Assembly (NCBI GenBank): GCA_039919885.1
Contig: JBDSEV010000008.1
Coordinates: 12,615 to 76,614 of the forward strand
Reading direction: 5' to 3'
DNA: 64,000 bases
From: JACMLD01 sp039919885
Lineage (GTDB): Bacteria > Bacteroidota > Bacteroidia > Chitinophagales > Chitinophagaceae
The position numbers were made by a program, and so were the translations under genes. Below, in pieces: positions 28,168 through 37,882 of this stretch. A model generated the notes under the pieces. That model saw nothing but the letters and a program-made list of their open reading frames with translations, was not told the origin of the DNA and ran no database searches. Within the stretch, counting starts at the first letter, position 1. Each line of letters starts with the position of its first letter.

Positions 28168-28376
28168 ATAGTAAGCTTGATTCGTTCGGTTAGTGGCCGG
28201 CATTGTCAATCAGCGGCAATTGTGATCATTGACATAGCTAATATAAGCTGCGTGGCAAAATCATTTGTTCGATTTTCGTCACTGACTAAATCTGCACTTA
28301 AATAATATAAGTTAAGTCATAATATTGTTATTGAAAAGATCAACAGTTTTCCTCATTTTATTTTAAGACTAGCCAG

Positions 28377-30002
28377 ATGAACCAGTCAACGAAGCAGGAA
28401 CAGCGCAGGCTGTTTTTAAAACAGATCAGTATTTGTGTAGCAGGTACCGGGATGATGCAGTTTATACCTGCAAATGTATTTGCAGGCGCCCCCATGCGGC
28501 ACGGACTGCCCCGTAGCACACCTGAAGCGCAGGGCATCTCTTCTGCAGATATTATGCACTTTGTGGAAACGGCTGAAAAAAGCAATGCCGGTTTGCATAG
28601 TTTTATGGTGATACGTCATGGCCATGTAGTGGCGGAAGGCTGGTGGTCGCCCTACAACGCAAACATTGCGCATTGTTTATATTCCCTTAGTAAAAATTTT
28701 ACTTCTACTGCCATCGGCCTGGCCATACAGGAAGGAAAGTTGAATCTGGCGGATAAAGTGGTTTCTTTTTTCCCGGACGATAAACCAGCAAGTACAGATG
28801 GCAATTTATCGGCCATGACTATCCGGGATTTGCTCACCATGACCAGCGGGCATGAAGCTGATACGTTCTGGCCCATGATGTCTTCCAAAGATGGTAACTG
28901 GGTAAAAACATATTTTTCTATACCGGTAAAATTTTCTCCCGGATCGCATTTCACTTACAATAGCGGTAACAGTTATATGTTGAGTGCTATCATTACTAAA
29001 GTGATGGGAGAATCTATGCTGAATTACTTGCAGCCGCGTTTGTTTGCGCCGCTCGGTATTAAAGATGCTGCCTGGGATACCGATCCCCGGGGCATTAACA
29101 TTGCAGCAGCGGGGCTGCGTTTGAAAACCGAAGACATTGCAAAATTTGGCCAGCTTTATTTGCAGAAAGGAATGTGGAACGGTAAAAGAATTCTTAATGA
29201 AAAATGGGTGGAAGAAGCCACTTCTTTCAAGGTTAGAAATGATGAAACCGGTACGCCCACTAAAACAGAAGATGATGACATCAAACAAGGCTATGGCTAT
29301 CATTTCTGGATGAGCCGGCCCGTTGCGCAAGGTGCTTACCGCGCAGAAGGTGCTTTCTGCCAGTATAGTATTGTGATGCCTGCGCAGGATGCGGTGATTG
29401 CTATTACTGCCGAAGGAGTAAGTACACACCGTGTAATGGACCTGTGCTGGAATTTGCTGTTACCCGCTATGAAGCCAGGTGTATTGCCTGCTAATAAATT
29501 TTCCAATAAAATACTGAAGGATAAATTAGCAGGATTGAGATTGGTAGCGCCCAAAAGCAAACCGGTTTCTCCTTTGAGCGCTTCCCTTTCCGGCAAACAA
29601 TTTTACATGGAAAGTAATTCCATGAACGTGCAAAATATCACTTTCGATTTTAAAGAAAAGGAAACGTTGTTTAAATTGAAAACCGAGAAAAGTGTATTTG
29701 AGATATCCTGCGGTATAGAAGATTGGATATTGGGCAAAACAAGTATGCCAGGCAGTCCAACCAACGTGTTGTTTGGTTCACCATTGTTCAAAAGCGAATG
29801 GAAAGTGGCCGCCAGCGGCACCTGGAAAGATGACAATACTTTTATCATGATCTGGCGATTTTTCGAAACGCCACATTCTGATATTGTTACCTGTAAGTTC
29901 GACAAGGACAAGCTGGAGATTGATTATTCCAATAGTGTAAGCCGGATCATTAATACGTATAAAGATCAGCGCCCGGTGCTGAAAGGAAAGCAAAAATCCT
30001 GA
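28377..30002 (+). CDS. Class C beta-lactamase-like serine hydrolase
   Basis: 541 residues. An N-terminal RR-type signal (RRLFLKQ at 10-16, hydrophobic to about 36) points to export, possibly by Tat. The beta-lactamase/transpeptidase-like fold shows the active-site SxxK as Ser103-Leu-Ser-Lys106 in LYSLSKNFTS, and the second motif region FTYNSGNSYML. The C-terminal 150 residues form an extra beta-rich domain. Relatives include 6-aminohexanoate-dimer hydrolase-like and peptidase-like enzymes, so real antibiotic resistance should not be assumed. It is divergent from the acyl-CoA ligase operon and transcribed alone. Confidence 0.88.
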   Translation: MNQSTKQEQRRLFLKQISICVAGTGMMQFIPANVFAGAPMRHGLPRSTPEAQGISSADIMHFVETAEKSNAGLHSFMVIRHGHVVAEGWWSPYNANIAHCLYSLSKNFTSTAIGLAIQEGKLNLADKVVSFFPDDKPASTDGNLSAMTIRDLLTMTSGHEADTFWPMMSSKDGNWVKTYFSIPVKFSPGSHFTYNSGNSYMLSAIITKVMGESMLNYLQPRLFAPLGIKDAAWDTDPRGINIAAAGLRLKTEDIAKFGQLYLQKGMWNGKRILNEKWVEEATSFKVRNDETGTPTKTEDDDIKQGYGYHFWMSRPVAQGAYRAEGAFCQYSIVMPAQDAVIAITAEGVSTHRVMDLCWNLLLPAMKPGVLPANKFSNKILKDKLAGLRLVAPKSKPVSPLSASLSGKQFYMESNSMNVQNITFDFKEKETLFKLKTEKSVFEISCGIEDWILGKTSMPGSPTNVLFGSPLFKSEWKVAASGTWKDDNTFIMIWRFFETPHSDIVTCKFDKDKLEIDYSNSVSRIINTYKDQRPVLKGKQKS

Positions 30003-30133
30003 TGGTGTGCATCAATTACTAAGTTTAACATTTTATAAATTATTTCAAGTCATTTTTTCCGGGTTTTGTTGCCAACGAAATATAAATACCAATTTTTTTT
30101 CATAAATTAGGTATTCACTTAACGATTTGCACT

Positions 30134-31177
30134 ATGAAGATTGCAAGGCCTGTTTACAAAGAATCCGGTCGTGTTTTTCACCCGGACAAATGCCTCCCGC
30201 TTATCGCTGCTCACAAAGCTGGCAAAATTCAATTGGAAGCTTGGGCGCGACTTGGTTATCCCGGTAACAAAATGCCGGAAAATGTATTGCCTGGAGTAAA
30301 CAGTGTTGGCTTCTGGAATGCATCGGTACAACAGGACTGGGGGCTTCCCTGGCACAGGAATGAAGGTCTTGAGATTACTTTTCTGGAAACAGGTTCGATG
30401 CCTTTTTCTATTGCGGAAAAAGAATACAATATCATCCACAACGAAATTACGGTTACCCGACCCTGGCAGCCCCATAAGCTGGGCAGCCCGTGCATTGGGG
30501 TCGGAAAATATTACTGGATTATTCTGGACGTAGGTGTACGGCAGCCTCACCAGGAATGGATATGGCCGTCGTGGATCATGCTTACCAAACCCGACCTCGA
30601 TGATCTGACTACTATATTGAGGCAAAACGAACAGCCTATCTGGAAGGTAAACCAGGAGATAAGAAAGTGTTTTTCTAAAATTGGTGAATTGATACAGGGC
30701 CAGATAGATTTTTCCAAAGAATCATGGTTGGTTATTTATATAAATGAATTATTGATGCAATTTTTACAGTCTTTCCGGAGTGGTGGTTTTAAACTTGATA
30801 AAAGTCTGACAGATAGTACCCGCACAATAGAACTGTTCATTACCCACCTGGAAGAAACCTATGACGATTTATGGACACTTGAATCAATGGCATTGCATTG
30901 CGGACTCGGCGTAACGCGGTTTGTCCACTATTTCAAACAGGTTACGAATATGACGCCTATGCATTACCACAATTTTATAAAATTAAAAGCAGCCGCAAGA
31001 CAATTGGTGGCTGAACCACATACACAGATTTCTAAAATTTGTTACGAAAATGGATTTTCCAGCGGGCAATATTTCTCCACTATTTTCCGCAAACAATTTG
31101 GCTGCTCACCGGCTGACTATCGGCTCGGCAAAATGAGTACAACAAGTAAAAGTGAACTGCTTTCTACCAATGGTTGA
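30134..31177 (+). CDS. AraC-family regulator, likely controller of the downstream locus
   Basis: 347 residues. An N-terminal ligand part (about 50-160) resembles AraC-type cupin sensors (LEITFLETGSMPFSIAEKEY). The C-terminal DNA-binding part has two helix-turn-helix motifs (about 240-335), ending ISKICYENGFSSGQYFSTIF and a CSPADYR motif. It stands directly upstream of the second susC with the same orientation, the usual place for a locus-specific activator in Bacteroidota. No hybrid two-component or SusR-type regulator is present, so this is the best candidate regulator of the 27-kb locus. Confidence 0.9.
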   Translation: MKIARPVYKESGRVFHPDKCLPLIAAHKAGKIQLEAWARLGYPGNKMPENVLPGVNSVGFWNASVQQDWGLPWHRNEGLEITFLETGSMPFSIAEKEYNIIHNEITVTRPWQPHKLGSPCIGVGKYYWIILDVGVRQPHQEWIWPSWIMLTKPDLDDLTTILRQNEQPIWKVNQEIRKCFSKIGELIQGQIDFSKESWLVIYINELLMQFLQSFRSGGFKLDKSLTDSTRTIELFITHLEETYDDLWTLESMALHCGLGVTRFVHYFKQVTNMTPMHYHNFIKLKAAARQLVAEPHTQISKICYENGFSSGQYFSTIFRKQFGCSPADYRLGKMSTTSKSELLSTNG

Positions 31178-31412
31178 TGGCAGCCTTTACATTTTATCCG
31201 GGATTTACCGGCATGCTGCAATTTTTGCTGCTGCGTTCTGTTTTTGCGCCTCCGATTATAATGGGGTAACCACCTTACTGTAAATAATGCAGTTCGATTT
31301 TCTTCACTGCAAGAAAGTGAACAATTTTATTTGAATTAATAATTATTATTGTTAAGGATTTAATACAGGTTGTTGTTTCCGCAAGGCAACACGAAAAACA
31401 ACTGTCTTGATC
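31178..31412. promoter_or_regulatory. Upstream control region of the glycan locus
   Basis: Gene-free DNA between the AraC regulator and the second susC. A near match to the promoter -7 box, TTTATTTG (7 of 8), is at 31326-31333, but no good TTG partner is at the right distance. The promoter call is tentative. Confidence 0.3.
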
Positions 31413-31467
31413 CACGTCTAAAACCTAACAATTGCTATATCACGTCTAAACCTAACAATTGCTATAT
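31413..31467 (+). repeat. Tandem 27/28-base duplication ending at the susC start codon
   Basis: The unit CACGTCTAAA(A)CCTAACAATTGCTATAT occurs twice without spacer: 28 bases at 31413-31440 and 27 bases at 31441-31467, differing by a single A. The second copy runs into the ATG at 31466. The core CCTAACAA-TG-ATATG also precedes the susC at 284. Confidence 0.9.
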
Positions 31468-34400
31468 GAGATTAAAACTTCATTTTCACATCAGCATGCT
31501 GCGCCGGCTTTTCCCAGCTATTTTATCCTCTGTCTTTTTAAGTAAACCGTCACGGCAATTTTCTTTCTACTTTCTCTTCGGGTTGCTGACCTTTTGCAGT
31601 GGAACATTCGCAGCAGGACCGGCGACAAAGTCAGGCCATCATTTTTTTTATAACCTTTACGGTACAGTGAGGGGCCGCGTCACTGACAGCAAAGGAAAAC
31701 CCGTACAGGATGCAAGCGTGAAAGTGGAAGACAGCGACAGGGGTACAACCACCAATGCCAACGGCGAGTTTACGCTGGACGGTCTAGCCGCCGGCGCCAC
31801 CTTGGTATTCAGTCATATTGGCTTTACTTCACAGCGTCTCAAAATGGATGGCTCAGAGAAAATTACGATTGTAATGGCAGAAAATAATGCGGGACTGAAT
31901 GAAGTAGTAGTAGTAGGGTACGGAACACAAAATAAATCCAAGGTAACCGGTGCGGTGGCTACTATAAGCAACAAAGTACTGGACTCGCGCCCGGTAACAA
32001 ACGTTGCGCAGGCGTTACAAGGCATCGCCGGCGGATTGAACATTACACAAAGCGGTTCGTTAGGTGGAAGCCTGGACAGCAAGCCTGCCATTAATATTCG
32101 CGGTATTGCAACAATAGGACAGGGCTCTACCGGCTCGCCATTAATCCTGGTGGATGGCATGGAAGCGGATCTGAATGCCATCAACCCTCAGGACATTGAA
32201 AATATTTCTGTACTGAAGGATGCCGCAGCTTCCTCTATTTATGGTTCGCGTGCTCCCTTTGGCGTTATATTAATCACCACCAAAAAAGGTAAAGTTGATA
32301 AGGCATCGGTAAACTACAATAATAACTTTAGCTGGAGCAGGGGCGTAGTGGTGCCGCAGATTGCAGATTCATACAAATTTGCACTGTTTATGAATGATGG
32401 AAATAGGAACAGCGGCAGCGGCGATTTTTATACGCCTGCCAATGTACAGCGCATCCTCGATTACCAGGCAGGAAAAATTAAAACAACACTGGTGCCCGAT
32501 GTTGCCAACCCCGCAAATTGGGGACCTGCCAATGCATATGGCAATGCCAATTTCAGTATGTACAACGCCGTGTATGGAAAAAGCGCCCCCGCAATGGAAC
32601 ACGCTATAAGCGCCAGCGGCGGCAGTGGAAAAACAACCTACTATTTATCTGGCGATTACCGCGATGAAAATGGATTACTGAAAATAACCAGCGATACCTA
32701 TAAACGCTATGCTGCCACTGCAAGAATAACCACTGAATTGTCAAAATGGGCCTCCCTTGAATACAGCGGTCGTTTTGTTCGGGAAGAGTTTGAAAAGCCC
32801 AGCTCGATGACCTCAACAAACCGTTATGCAGAATATACGTTGAATCAATATTTCACCGGCTGGATGTCGTGGCCGGTAGTACCGCTGTATGATGACAATG
32901 GAAAACTATACAGCGTAACCAAAGATAGCCAGGGAAACATGCTTATTAACGGCGGCAGAAGTAAAACTCAAAGTGACTGGACTTACCACCAGATAAAATT
33001 AGTACTCCAGCCTTTAAAGGGATGGAATATTAATGCCAACGTTAATTATCGTATCAATGATTATTTCAATCACCTCGACAACCAGAAATTATACGGTTCC
33101 AATATTGCGGGTGATCCGCTTTTAATGGATGGTGCTACTTCCATACAGGAAAGTGCTTATCGTACCAACTATGTAAGTCCGAATATTTATTCTGATTATA
33201 CACGTTCGATTGGCAACCACAATTTGAAATTGCTGGTGGGATTCCAGGCAGAACAATTTACCTCACGTACACTTTCTGCCAGCCGCCAGGGAATTATTGT
33301 ACCCGGGTCGCCTGTACTGGGCCTCACTTCTGGTACAGATGTTAATGGGGTCACCGTAGCACCTGTGGTGGCCGGCGTAAATACAGACTGGGCAACAGAG
33401 GGTTATTTTAGTCGCTTAAATTATGATTATAAAGGCCGCTATTTACTGGAAGGTAATTTACGTTACGATGGCACATCCAGGTTTCGCGAAGACAAACGCT
33501 GGCGCTTTTTCCCTTCCGTTTCTGCCGGTTGGAATGTTGCCCGCGAATCGTTCTTTAAAAACATGGAGCGATATGTAAACGTATTAAAGTTCAGGGGATC
33601 TTATGGAGAACTAGGTAATCAAAATACCACCAACCTTTATCCCACTTATTCTGTGATGCCGGTGGGTACCGCCAATGGTACCTGGTTGCTGAACGGCCAA
33701 ATGCCGAATACAGCTATCGCGCCCGCGCTGATCAGTTCCGGTTTAACATGGGAAAGAATAAAGACCTGGAATGCCGGGCTGGACGCCAGTTTTTTGAGCA
33801 ACAGGCTTTCTGTAAGCTTTGATTATTTTACCCGTTATACAGACGACCAGGTAGGGCCCGCTGTTGAACTGCCGGCCATACTGGGTACTGCGGTTCCTTC
33901 TTCCAATAATACCAACCTTAAAACATACGGGTTTGAATTTGATTTGAACTGGCAAGACAAATTAAAAAATGGTTTGGGCTATTCTGTTCATTTAATTCTT
34001 TCTGATTCAAAAAGCAAAATTCTTAAGTTCCCAAATCCCGCGGGTAACCTGAATACTTATCGGGCAGGTACCATGATGCTGGATATTTATGGCTATGAAT
34101 CAATCGGTATTGCAAAGACTCAAAAAGAAATGGACGATTACCTGGGCACTTTACCCAAGGGCGGACAAAATGCAGTGGGCAATAGCTGGAAGGCCGGCGA
34201 TATCATGTACAAAGATCTAAATGGCGATGGAAAAGTGGATGCGGGTGCCTCCACTACCGCCAATCCCGGAGACAGGAGAGTTATTGGTAATTCAACACCG
34301 CGGTATTCTTTTGGTGTTGATCTTGGATTAAATTATAAGGGGTTTGATGTAAGAGGATTTTTCCAGGGTGTAATGAAGAGAGATTGGTACCAGGGCGGTG

Positions 34401-34804
34401 CCGCATTCTTTGGTGCTACCAGCGCGCTGTATTTTTCTACCGCCTACGTACAACACCTGGATTATTTCCGCGATGACCCGGCGCATCCGCTGGGTGCCAA
34501 TACAAATTCTTATTACGCACGTCCGTTGTTTAATTCATCAAAAAATCAGCAACCGCAAACAAGGTATTTGCAGAATGCCGCTTATATGCGGCTGAAAAAC
34601 CTGCAAATCGGGTATACTATACCGGCATCGGTTATCCGCACCGTAAAATTGCAGAAGATAAGATTATATGTCTCCGGCGAAAATCTCTGGACAATCACCA
34701 GCATGGCAAAAATGTTTGACCCGGAAACAGTAGACGGTGGTTACAATGGCGCTATTTATCCTTTGCTGAAAAGATTCTCTTTTGGTGCAAGTATTACTTT
34801 CTAA
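31466..34804 (+). CDS. SusC/RagA-family TonB-dependent transporter of the glycan locus
   Basis: 1112 residues from the start used here. N-terminal signal region (long, ends about residue 50, SGTFAAG), carboxypeptidase-regulatory-like domain (VRGRVTDSKGKPVQDASV), TonB box NEVVVVGYGTQ, plug with NIRGIATIG and SVLKDAAASSIYGSRAPFG, then the barrel to KRFSFGASITF. I chose the ATG at 31466 over the in-frame one at 31370 because the leader repeat and a conserved susC leader motif end there. It would import the locus substrate with the SusD protein encoded 12 bases downstream. No STN domain. Confidence 0.94.
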   Translation: MRLKLHFHISMLRRLFPAILSSVFLSKPSRQFSFYFLFGLLTFCSGTFAAGPATKSGHHFFYNLYGTVRGRVTDSKGKPVQDASVKVEDSDRGTTTNANGEFTLDGLAAGATLVFSHIGFTSQRLKMDGSEKITIVMAENNAGLNEVVVVGYGTQNKSKVTGAVATISNKVLDSRPVTNVAQALQGIAGGLNITQSGSLGGSLDSKPAINIRGIATIGQGSTGSPLILVDGMEADLNAINPQDIENISVLKDAAASSIYGSRAPFGVILITTKKGKVDKASVNYNNNFSWSRGVVVPQIADSYKFALFMNDGNRNSGSGDFYTPANVQRILDYQAGKIKTTLVPDVANPANWGPANAYGNANFSMYNAVYGKSAPAMEHAISASGGSGKTTYYLSGDYRDENGLLKITSDTYKRYAATARITTELSKWASLEYSGRFVREEFEKPSSMTSTNRYAEYTLNQYFTGWMSWPVVPLYDDNGKLYSVTKDSQGNMLINGGRSKTQSDWTYHQIKLVLQPLKGWNINANVNYRINDYFNHLDNQKLYGSNIAGDPLLMDGATSIQESAYRTNYVSPNIYSDYTRSIGNHNLKLLVGFQAEQFTSRTLSASRQGIIVPGSPVLGLTSGTDVNGVTVAPVVAGVNTDWATEGYFSRLNYDYKGRYLLEGNLRYDGTSRFREDKRWRFFPSVSAGWNVARESFFKNMERYVNVLKFRGSYGELGNQNTTNLYPTYSVMPVGTANGTWLLNGQMPNTAIAPALISSGLTWERIKTWNAGLDASFLSNRLSVSFDYFTRYTDDQVGPAVELPAILGTAVPSSNNTNLKTYGFEFDLNWQDKLKNGLGYSVHLILSDSKSKILKFPNPAGNLNTYRAGTMMLDIYGYESIGIAKTQKEMDDYLGTLPKGGQNAVGNSWKAGDIMYKDLNGDGKVDAGASTTANPGDRRVIGNSTPRYSFGVDLGLNYKGFDVRGFFQGVMKRDWYQGGAAFFGATSALYFSTAYVQHLDYFRDDPAHPLGANTNSYYARPLFNSSKNQQPQTRYLQNAAYMRLKNLQIGYTIPASVIRTVKLQKIRLYVSGENLWTITSMAKMFDPETVDGGYNGAIYPLLKRFSFGASITF

Positions 34805-34816
34805 AAAGCTATTTAT

Positions 34817-36832
34817 ATGAACAAACATACTATATACAAAGTGGCAACAGTGATGCTTGCCATGCTAACACTTAATTCCTGCAAAAAGAATTTTCTTGAC
34901 AGGCAGCCTTTATCCAACATTACACCGGATACCTACCTGGTAGAGGAATCCCAGCTGGCTGCTTATTCCATTGCGCAATACGGGGTGTTGCCCAGTTTTC
35001 CGCAGGGGGGCTACGGAACCTTTGCCAATGATATCAACACCGATAACCAGGCGTTTCAAACGTTTAGCACACGTTTTATACCCGGACAATTTTTAGTGCC
35101 AGCTGTAGGGGGCGACTGGTCTTTCACTGAAATTTACCAGTGCAATTATTTTCTGCAGACGGTATTGCCACGATTAAAAGCAAATACGCTTACCGGCAAC
35201 CCCGCTAACATCAAACATTATATCGGCGAGATTTATTTTCTCCGTGCATTTAATTATTTTAATAAACTGCAGAACCTGGGTGATTTTCCCATTGTAAGAA
35301 ATCCATTAACGGATAACGCTGATGTGCTGACAGACGCCAGCAAGCGGTCACCGCGCAATGAAGTAGCCCGGTTTATCATTTCAGATCTTGATTCGGCTTA
35401 CAGTCTGATGCTGCCCGCTTCCCCGGACGGTGCTAAAAACAGGTTGTCGAAAAATTGCGCAGCAATTTTTAAATCAAGAGTAGCCCTGTATGAGGGTACC
35501 TGGGAAAAATACTTTAAAGGAACAGCTTTCGTACCAAAAGGTGCCGGATGGCCCGGCAATGACAAAGAATACAGTAAGAATTATGTATTTCCGAGTGGAA
35601 GTATAGACGCCGAAATAGATTATTTTTTAACGCAGGCCATGGCTTCAGCCAAACTGGTAGCAGATGCAACGCCGTTGGTTGCAAATTCTATGACAGCGCA
35701 AACGCAAACTGATTACACTGCATTTGCCACTGCCAGCATGAGCAATCCTTACACAGCAATGTTCGGCAGCGTGGATTTAAAGGGTTACAGCGAAGTACTA
35801 CTGTGGAGGAAATATGACAAAGGATTGAATATTGGCCACAACGCAGTATTGTATGCGGGCGGTGGCAACTATGCAAGCGGGGAAACAAGAGGCATGGTAG
35901 ACGGTTTCCTCATGAAAAATGGGTTGCCAATTTATGATCCATCATCCGGTTATGCCGGCGACGACTCAATTGCCTCGGTACGTAAAAACAGGGATGGCCG
36001 TTTATGGTTGTTCCTGAAAGAACCCAACCAGGTAAACAGCTTAATACCATCCGTGGCTTCGATACCTTTTCCAATCGAACCAATTCCAAGAATACTAGAT
36101 GCCTCGTTTGAAAGTAATTATTCCACCGGGTATACCGTACGCAAGGGAATCAATTATGATGCAGCGCAGGTGCAGGTGTATTACGGTGGCTATACCGGCG
36201 CCATTATTTTTCGTGGCGTAGAAGCTTACCTTAATTATATCGAAGCGGTTGTGGAAAAAACAGGTAACCTGGACGGAACAGCTATTACGTACTGGACACA
36301 GGTTCGCAACAGGGCCGGAGTTGATCCTGATTACCAGAAAACAATTGCAGCAACAGACCTGAGTAAAGAGGCAGCCAACGACTGGGGTGTATATTCCGGA
36401 GGTGTGCCGGTAAGCAAATTGCTATACAACATCCGGCGGGAGCGCCGCTGTGAATTTATAGCAGAAGGTGGGTTCCGTTTCAATGATTTGCGCAGGTGGA
36501 GAGCACTTGATCAGATGATTTCTACCCCTTACCATATTGAAGGGTTTAAACTCTGGGGTCCGATGAAGAATTGGTATGCTGCAAATACCCTTACCTATGG
36601 CATTGGTGACAAGAGCACTGTTTCCAGCCCGTCACTTAGCGTTTATTACAGACCCTATGAAAAAACAAGTACTTCGCTGGCATACAACGGTTACAAATGG
36701 AATATGGCGCATTACCTTAACCCGGTGGCAGCACAGCATTTTATAATAACTGCTACCGGCGGCGATGTGCTTACATCACCTATATATCAGAATCCGGGAT
36801 GGTCTACTGCTGCAAACACACCGCCTAAATAA
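34817..36832 (+). CDS. SusD/RagB-family glycan-binding lipoprotein
   Basis: 671 residues, a long SusD. Lipobox LNSC with Cys22 as the lipidated residue. The family start FLDRQPLSNITPDTY follows, the TPR-like helices include FLRAFNYFNKL, and the conserved late stretch has the RRERRCEFIAEGGFRFNDLRRW type ending, the hallmark of RagB/SusD proteins. It forms the surface lid of the upstream SusC. The extra length over a typical 550 residues lies in inserted loops around 220-330, where the ligand site usually is. Confidence 0.94.
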   Translation: MNKHTIYKVATVMLAMLTLNSCKKNFLDRQPLSNITPDTYLVEESQLAAYSIAQYGVLPSFPQGGYGTFANDINTDNQAFQTFSTRFIPGQFLVPAVGGDWSFTEIYQCNYFLQTVLPRLKANTLTGNPANIKHYIGEIYFLRAFNYFNKLQNLGDFPIVRNPLTDNADVLTDASKRSPRNEVARFIISDLDSAYSLMLPASPDGAKNRLSKNCAAIFKSRVALYEGTWEKYFKGTAFVPKGAGWPGNDKEYSKNYVFPSGSIDAEIDYFLTQAMASAKLVADATPLVANSMTAQTQTDYTAFATASMSNPYTAMFGSVDLKGYSEVLLWRKYDKGLNIGHNAVLYAGGGNYASGETRGMVDGFLMKNGLPIYDPSSGYAGDDSIASVRKNRDGRLWLFLKEPNQVNSLIPSVASIPFPIEPIPRILDASFESNYSTGYTVRKGINYDAAQVQVYYGGYTGAIIFRGVEAYLNYIEAVVEKTGNLDGTAITYWTQVRNRAGVDPDYQKTIAATDLSKEAANDWGVYSGGVPVSKLLYNIRRERRCEFIAEGGFRFNDLRRWRALDQMISTPYHIEGFKLWGPMKNWYAANTLTYGIGDKSTVSSPSLSVYYRPYEKTSTSLAYNGYKWNMAHYLNPVAAQHFIITATGGDVLTSPIYQNPGWSTAANTPPK

Positions 36833-36971
36833 TCGTACTTAAAACTTTATTTGATCAATCTGCTTTGGTGCGTTGTGTGTGAAAACAGAACTATTGCATA
36901 ACATCGCCGGGAAAAATCATTGAACACATATTTATCTTATCATTAGTAAATATCTTTTACAAATTATTTAT

Positions 36972-37847
36972 ATGGCGAAATTTAGACTAAGCCTTAATAT
37001 GGAATATTGCCGCAGTGCAGATAAAGGCTTTGAAGAAGGCGTAAAAATTGCACGGGAAATAGGATACCAGTACATTGAGCCAATGGTACATACCGGCTGG
37101 GAATTATTGAGTGAGGTGCAATATTTCCACTCGTTTTCCATGGAGGAAGATCCATTACTGCTAAAAGAAATTTGCAATCGTTATGGCGTAAAAGTAAGTA
37201 GCCTCAGTGGTCATAGTCCGCTGATGAAACCGGAAGCTGCTGTAAGCCGCTTAACCAAAGCCATCATTTTTGCTGACATACTTAAAGCCCCCTTTGTAAA
37301 TACAGACGAAATGGTAAAGCCTGATTGGATGGATGATGAATTTGCCCACCAGTCTATGAAATATTCGCTTACAAGGGCAAGCCAGGTAGCTGCCCGCCAC
37401 AAGGTTTTTATTTGCGTGGAGCCGCACGGGGTCTATACCAAAACGGCCGAAGGATTAATGCGGATTGTAAACCTGGTAGAGTCGCCATGGATAGCCGTTA
37501 ACTGGGATACCGGAAATTCTTATCTGGCGGGTGTGGAAGACCCCTATGATGGACTAGAATATGTAAGGGATCATGTTCGTCATATACATGCAAAAGACAT
37601 AAGTATGGAGCATAGCGAGGCCGCACGGGGATTGGTAACCGGTACGCCCGTAGGTTGTGCGTGTGGTGAAGGAATGGTAAACTGGGATAAAGTGATTGAA
37701 ATAATGGAACCGGTGGACCGTGAAATATTTCTGAGTGTTGAGTGCGGCACGATCGATCAGGCCGAAAGAAGCCTGTCTTATTTAACGAAAATACTGGGTA
37801 AGTTGCTAATAAGGGAAGACAGGGCAACAAACAGGATGATTATATAA
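36972..37847 (+). CDS. Cytoplasmic sugar isomerase/epimerase-type TIM barrel
   Basis: 291 residues without signal peptide. AP-endonuclease-2/xylose-isomerase-like barrel. Putative metal ligands: Glu and His in FICVEPHGVY, Asp in VNWDTGNSYL, His in VRHIHAKD, and Glu near the end in LSVECGT. The family includes hydroxypyruvate isomerase, tagatose/psicose epimerases, inosose dehydratases and 3-keto-glycoside lyases, so substrate cannot be assigned. An unusual cysteine pair VGCACGEG (about 235) sits near the active site. First enzyme gene after SusD, 140 bases downstream. Confidence 0.88.
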   Translation: MAKFRLSLNMEYCRSADKGFEEGVKIAREIGYQYIEPMVHTGWELLSEVQYFHSFSMEEDPLLLKEICNRYGVKVSSLSGHSPLMKPEAAVSRLTKAIIFADILKAPFVNTDEMVKPDWMDDEFAHQSMKYSLTRASQVAARHKVFICVEPHGVYTKTAEGLMRIVNLVESPWIAVNWDTGNSYLAGVEDPYDGLEYVRDHVRHIHAKDISMEHSEAARGLVTGTPVGCACGEGMVNWDKVIEIMEPVDREIFLSVECGTIDQAERSLSYLTKILGKLLIREDRATNRMII

Positions 37848-37882
37848 ATCGATCATAACTTACTGGTAATAAATTTTTGCCG

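Noticed and set aside
28806..29429. 207-residue minus-strand ORF inside the beta-lactamase-like gene
   Set aside because: Antisense shadow of a well-supported gene.
28377..30002. Antibiotic-resistance beta-lactamase
   Set aside because: The SxxK motif is present, but this class covers many esterases and amidases; nothing points to antibiotic substrates.
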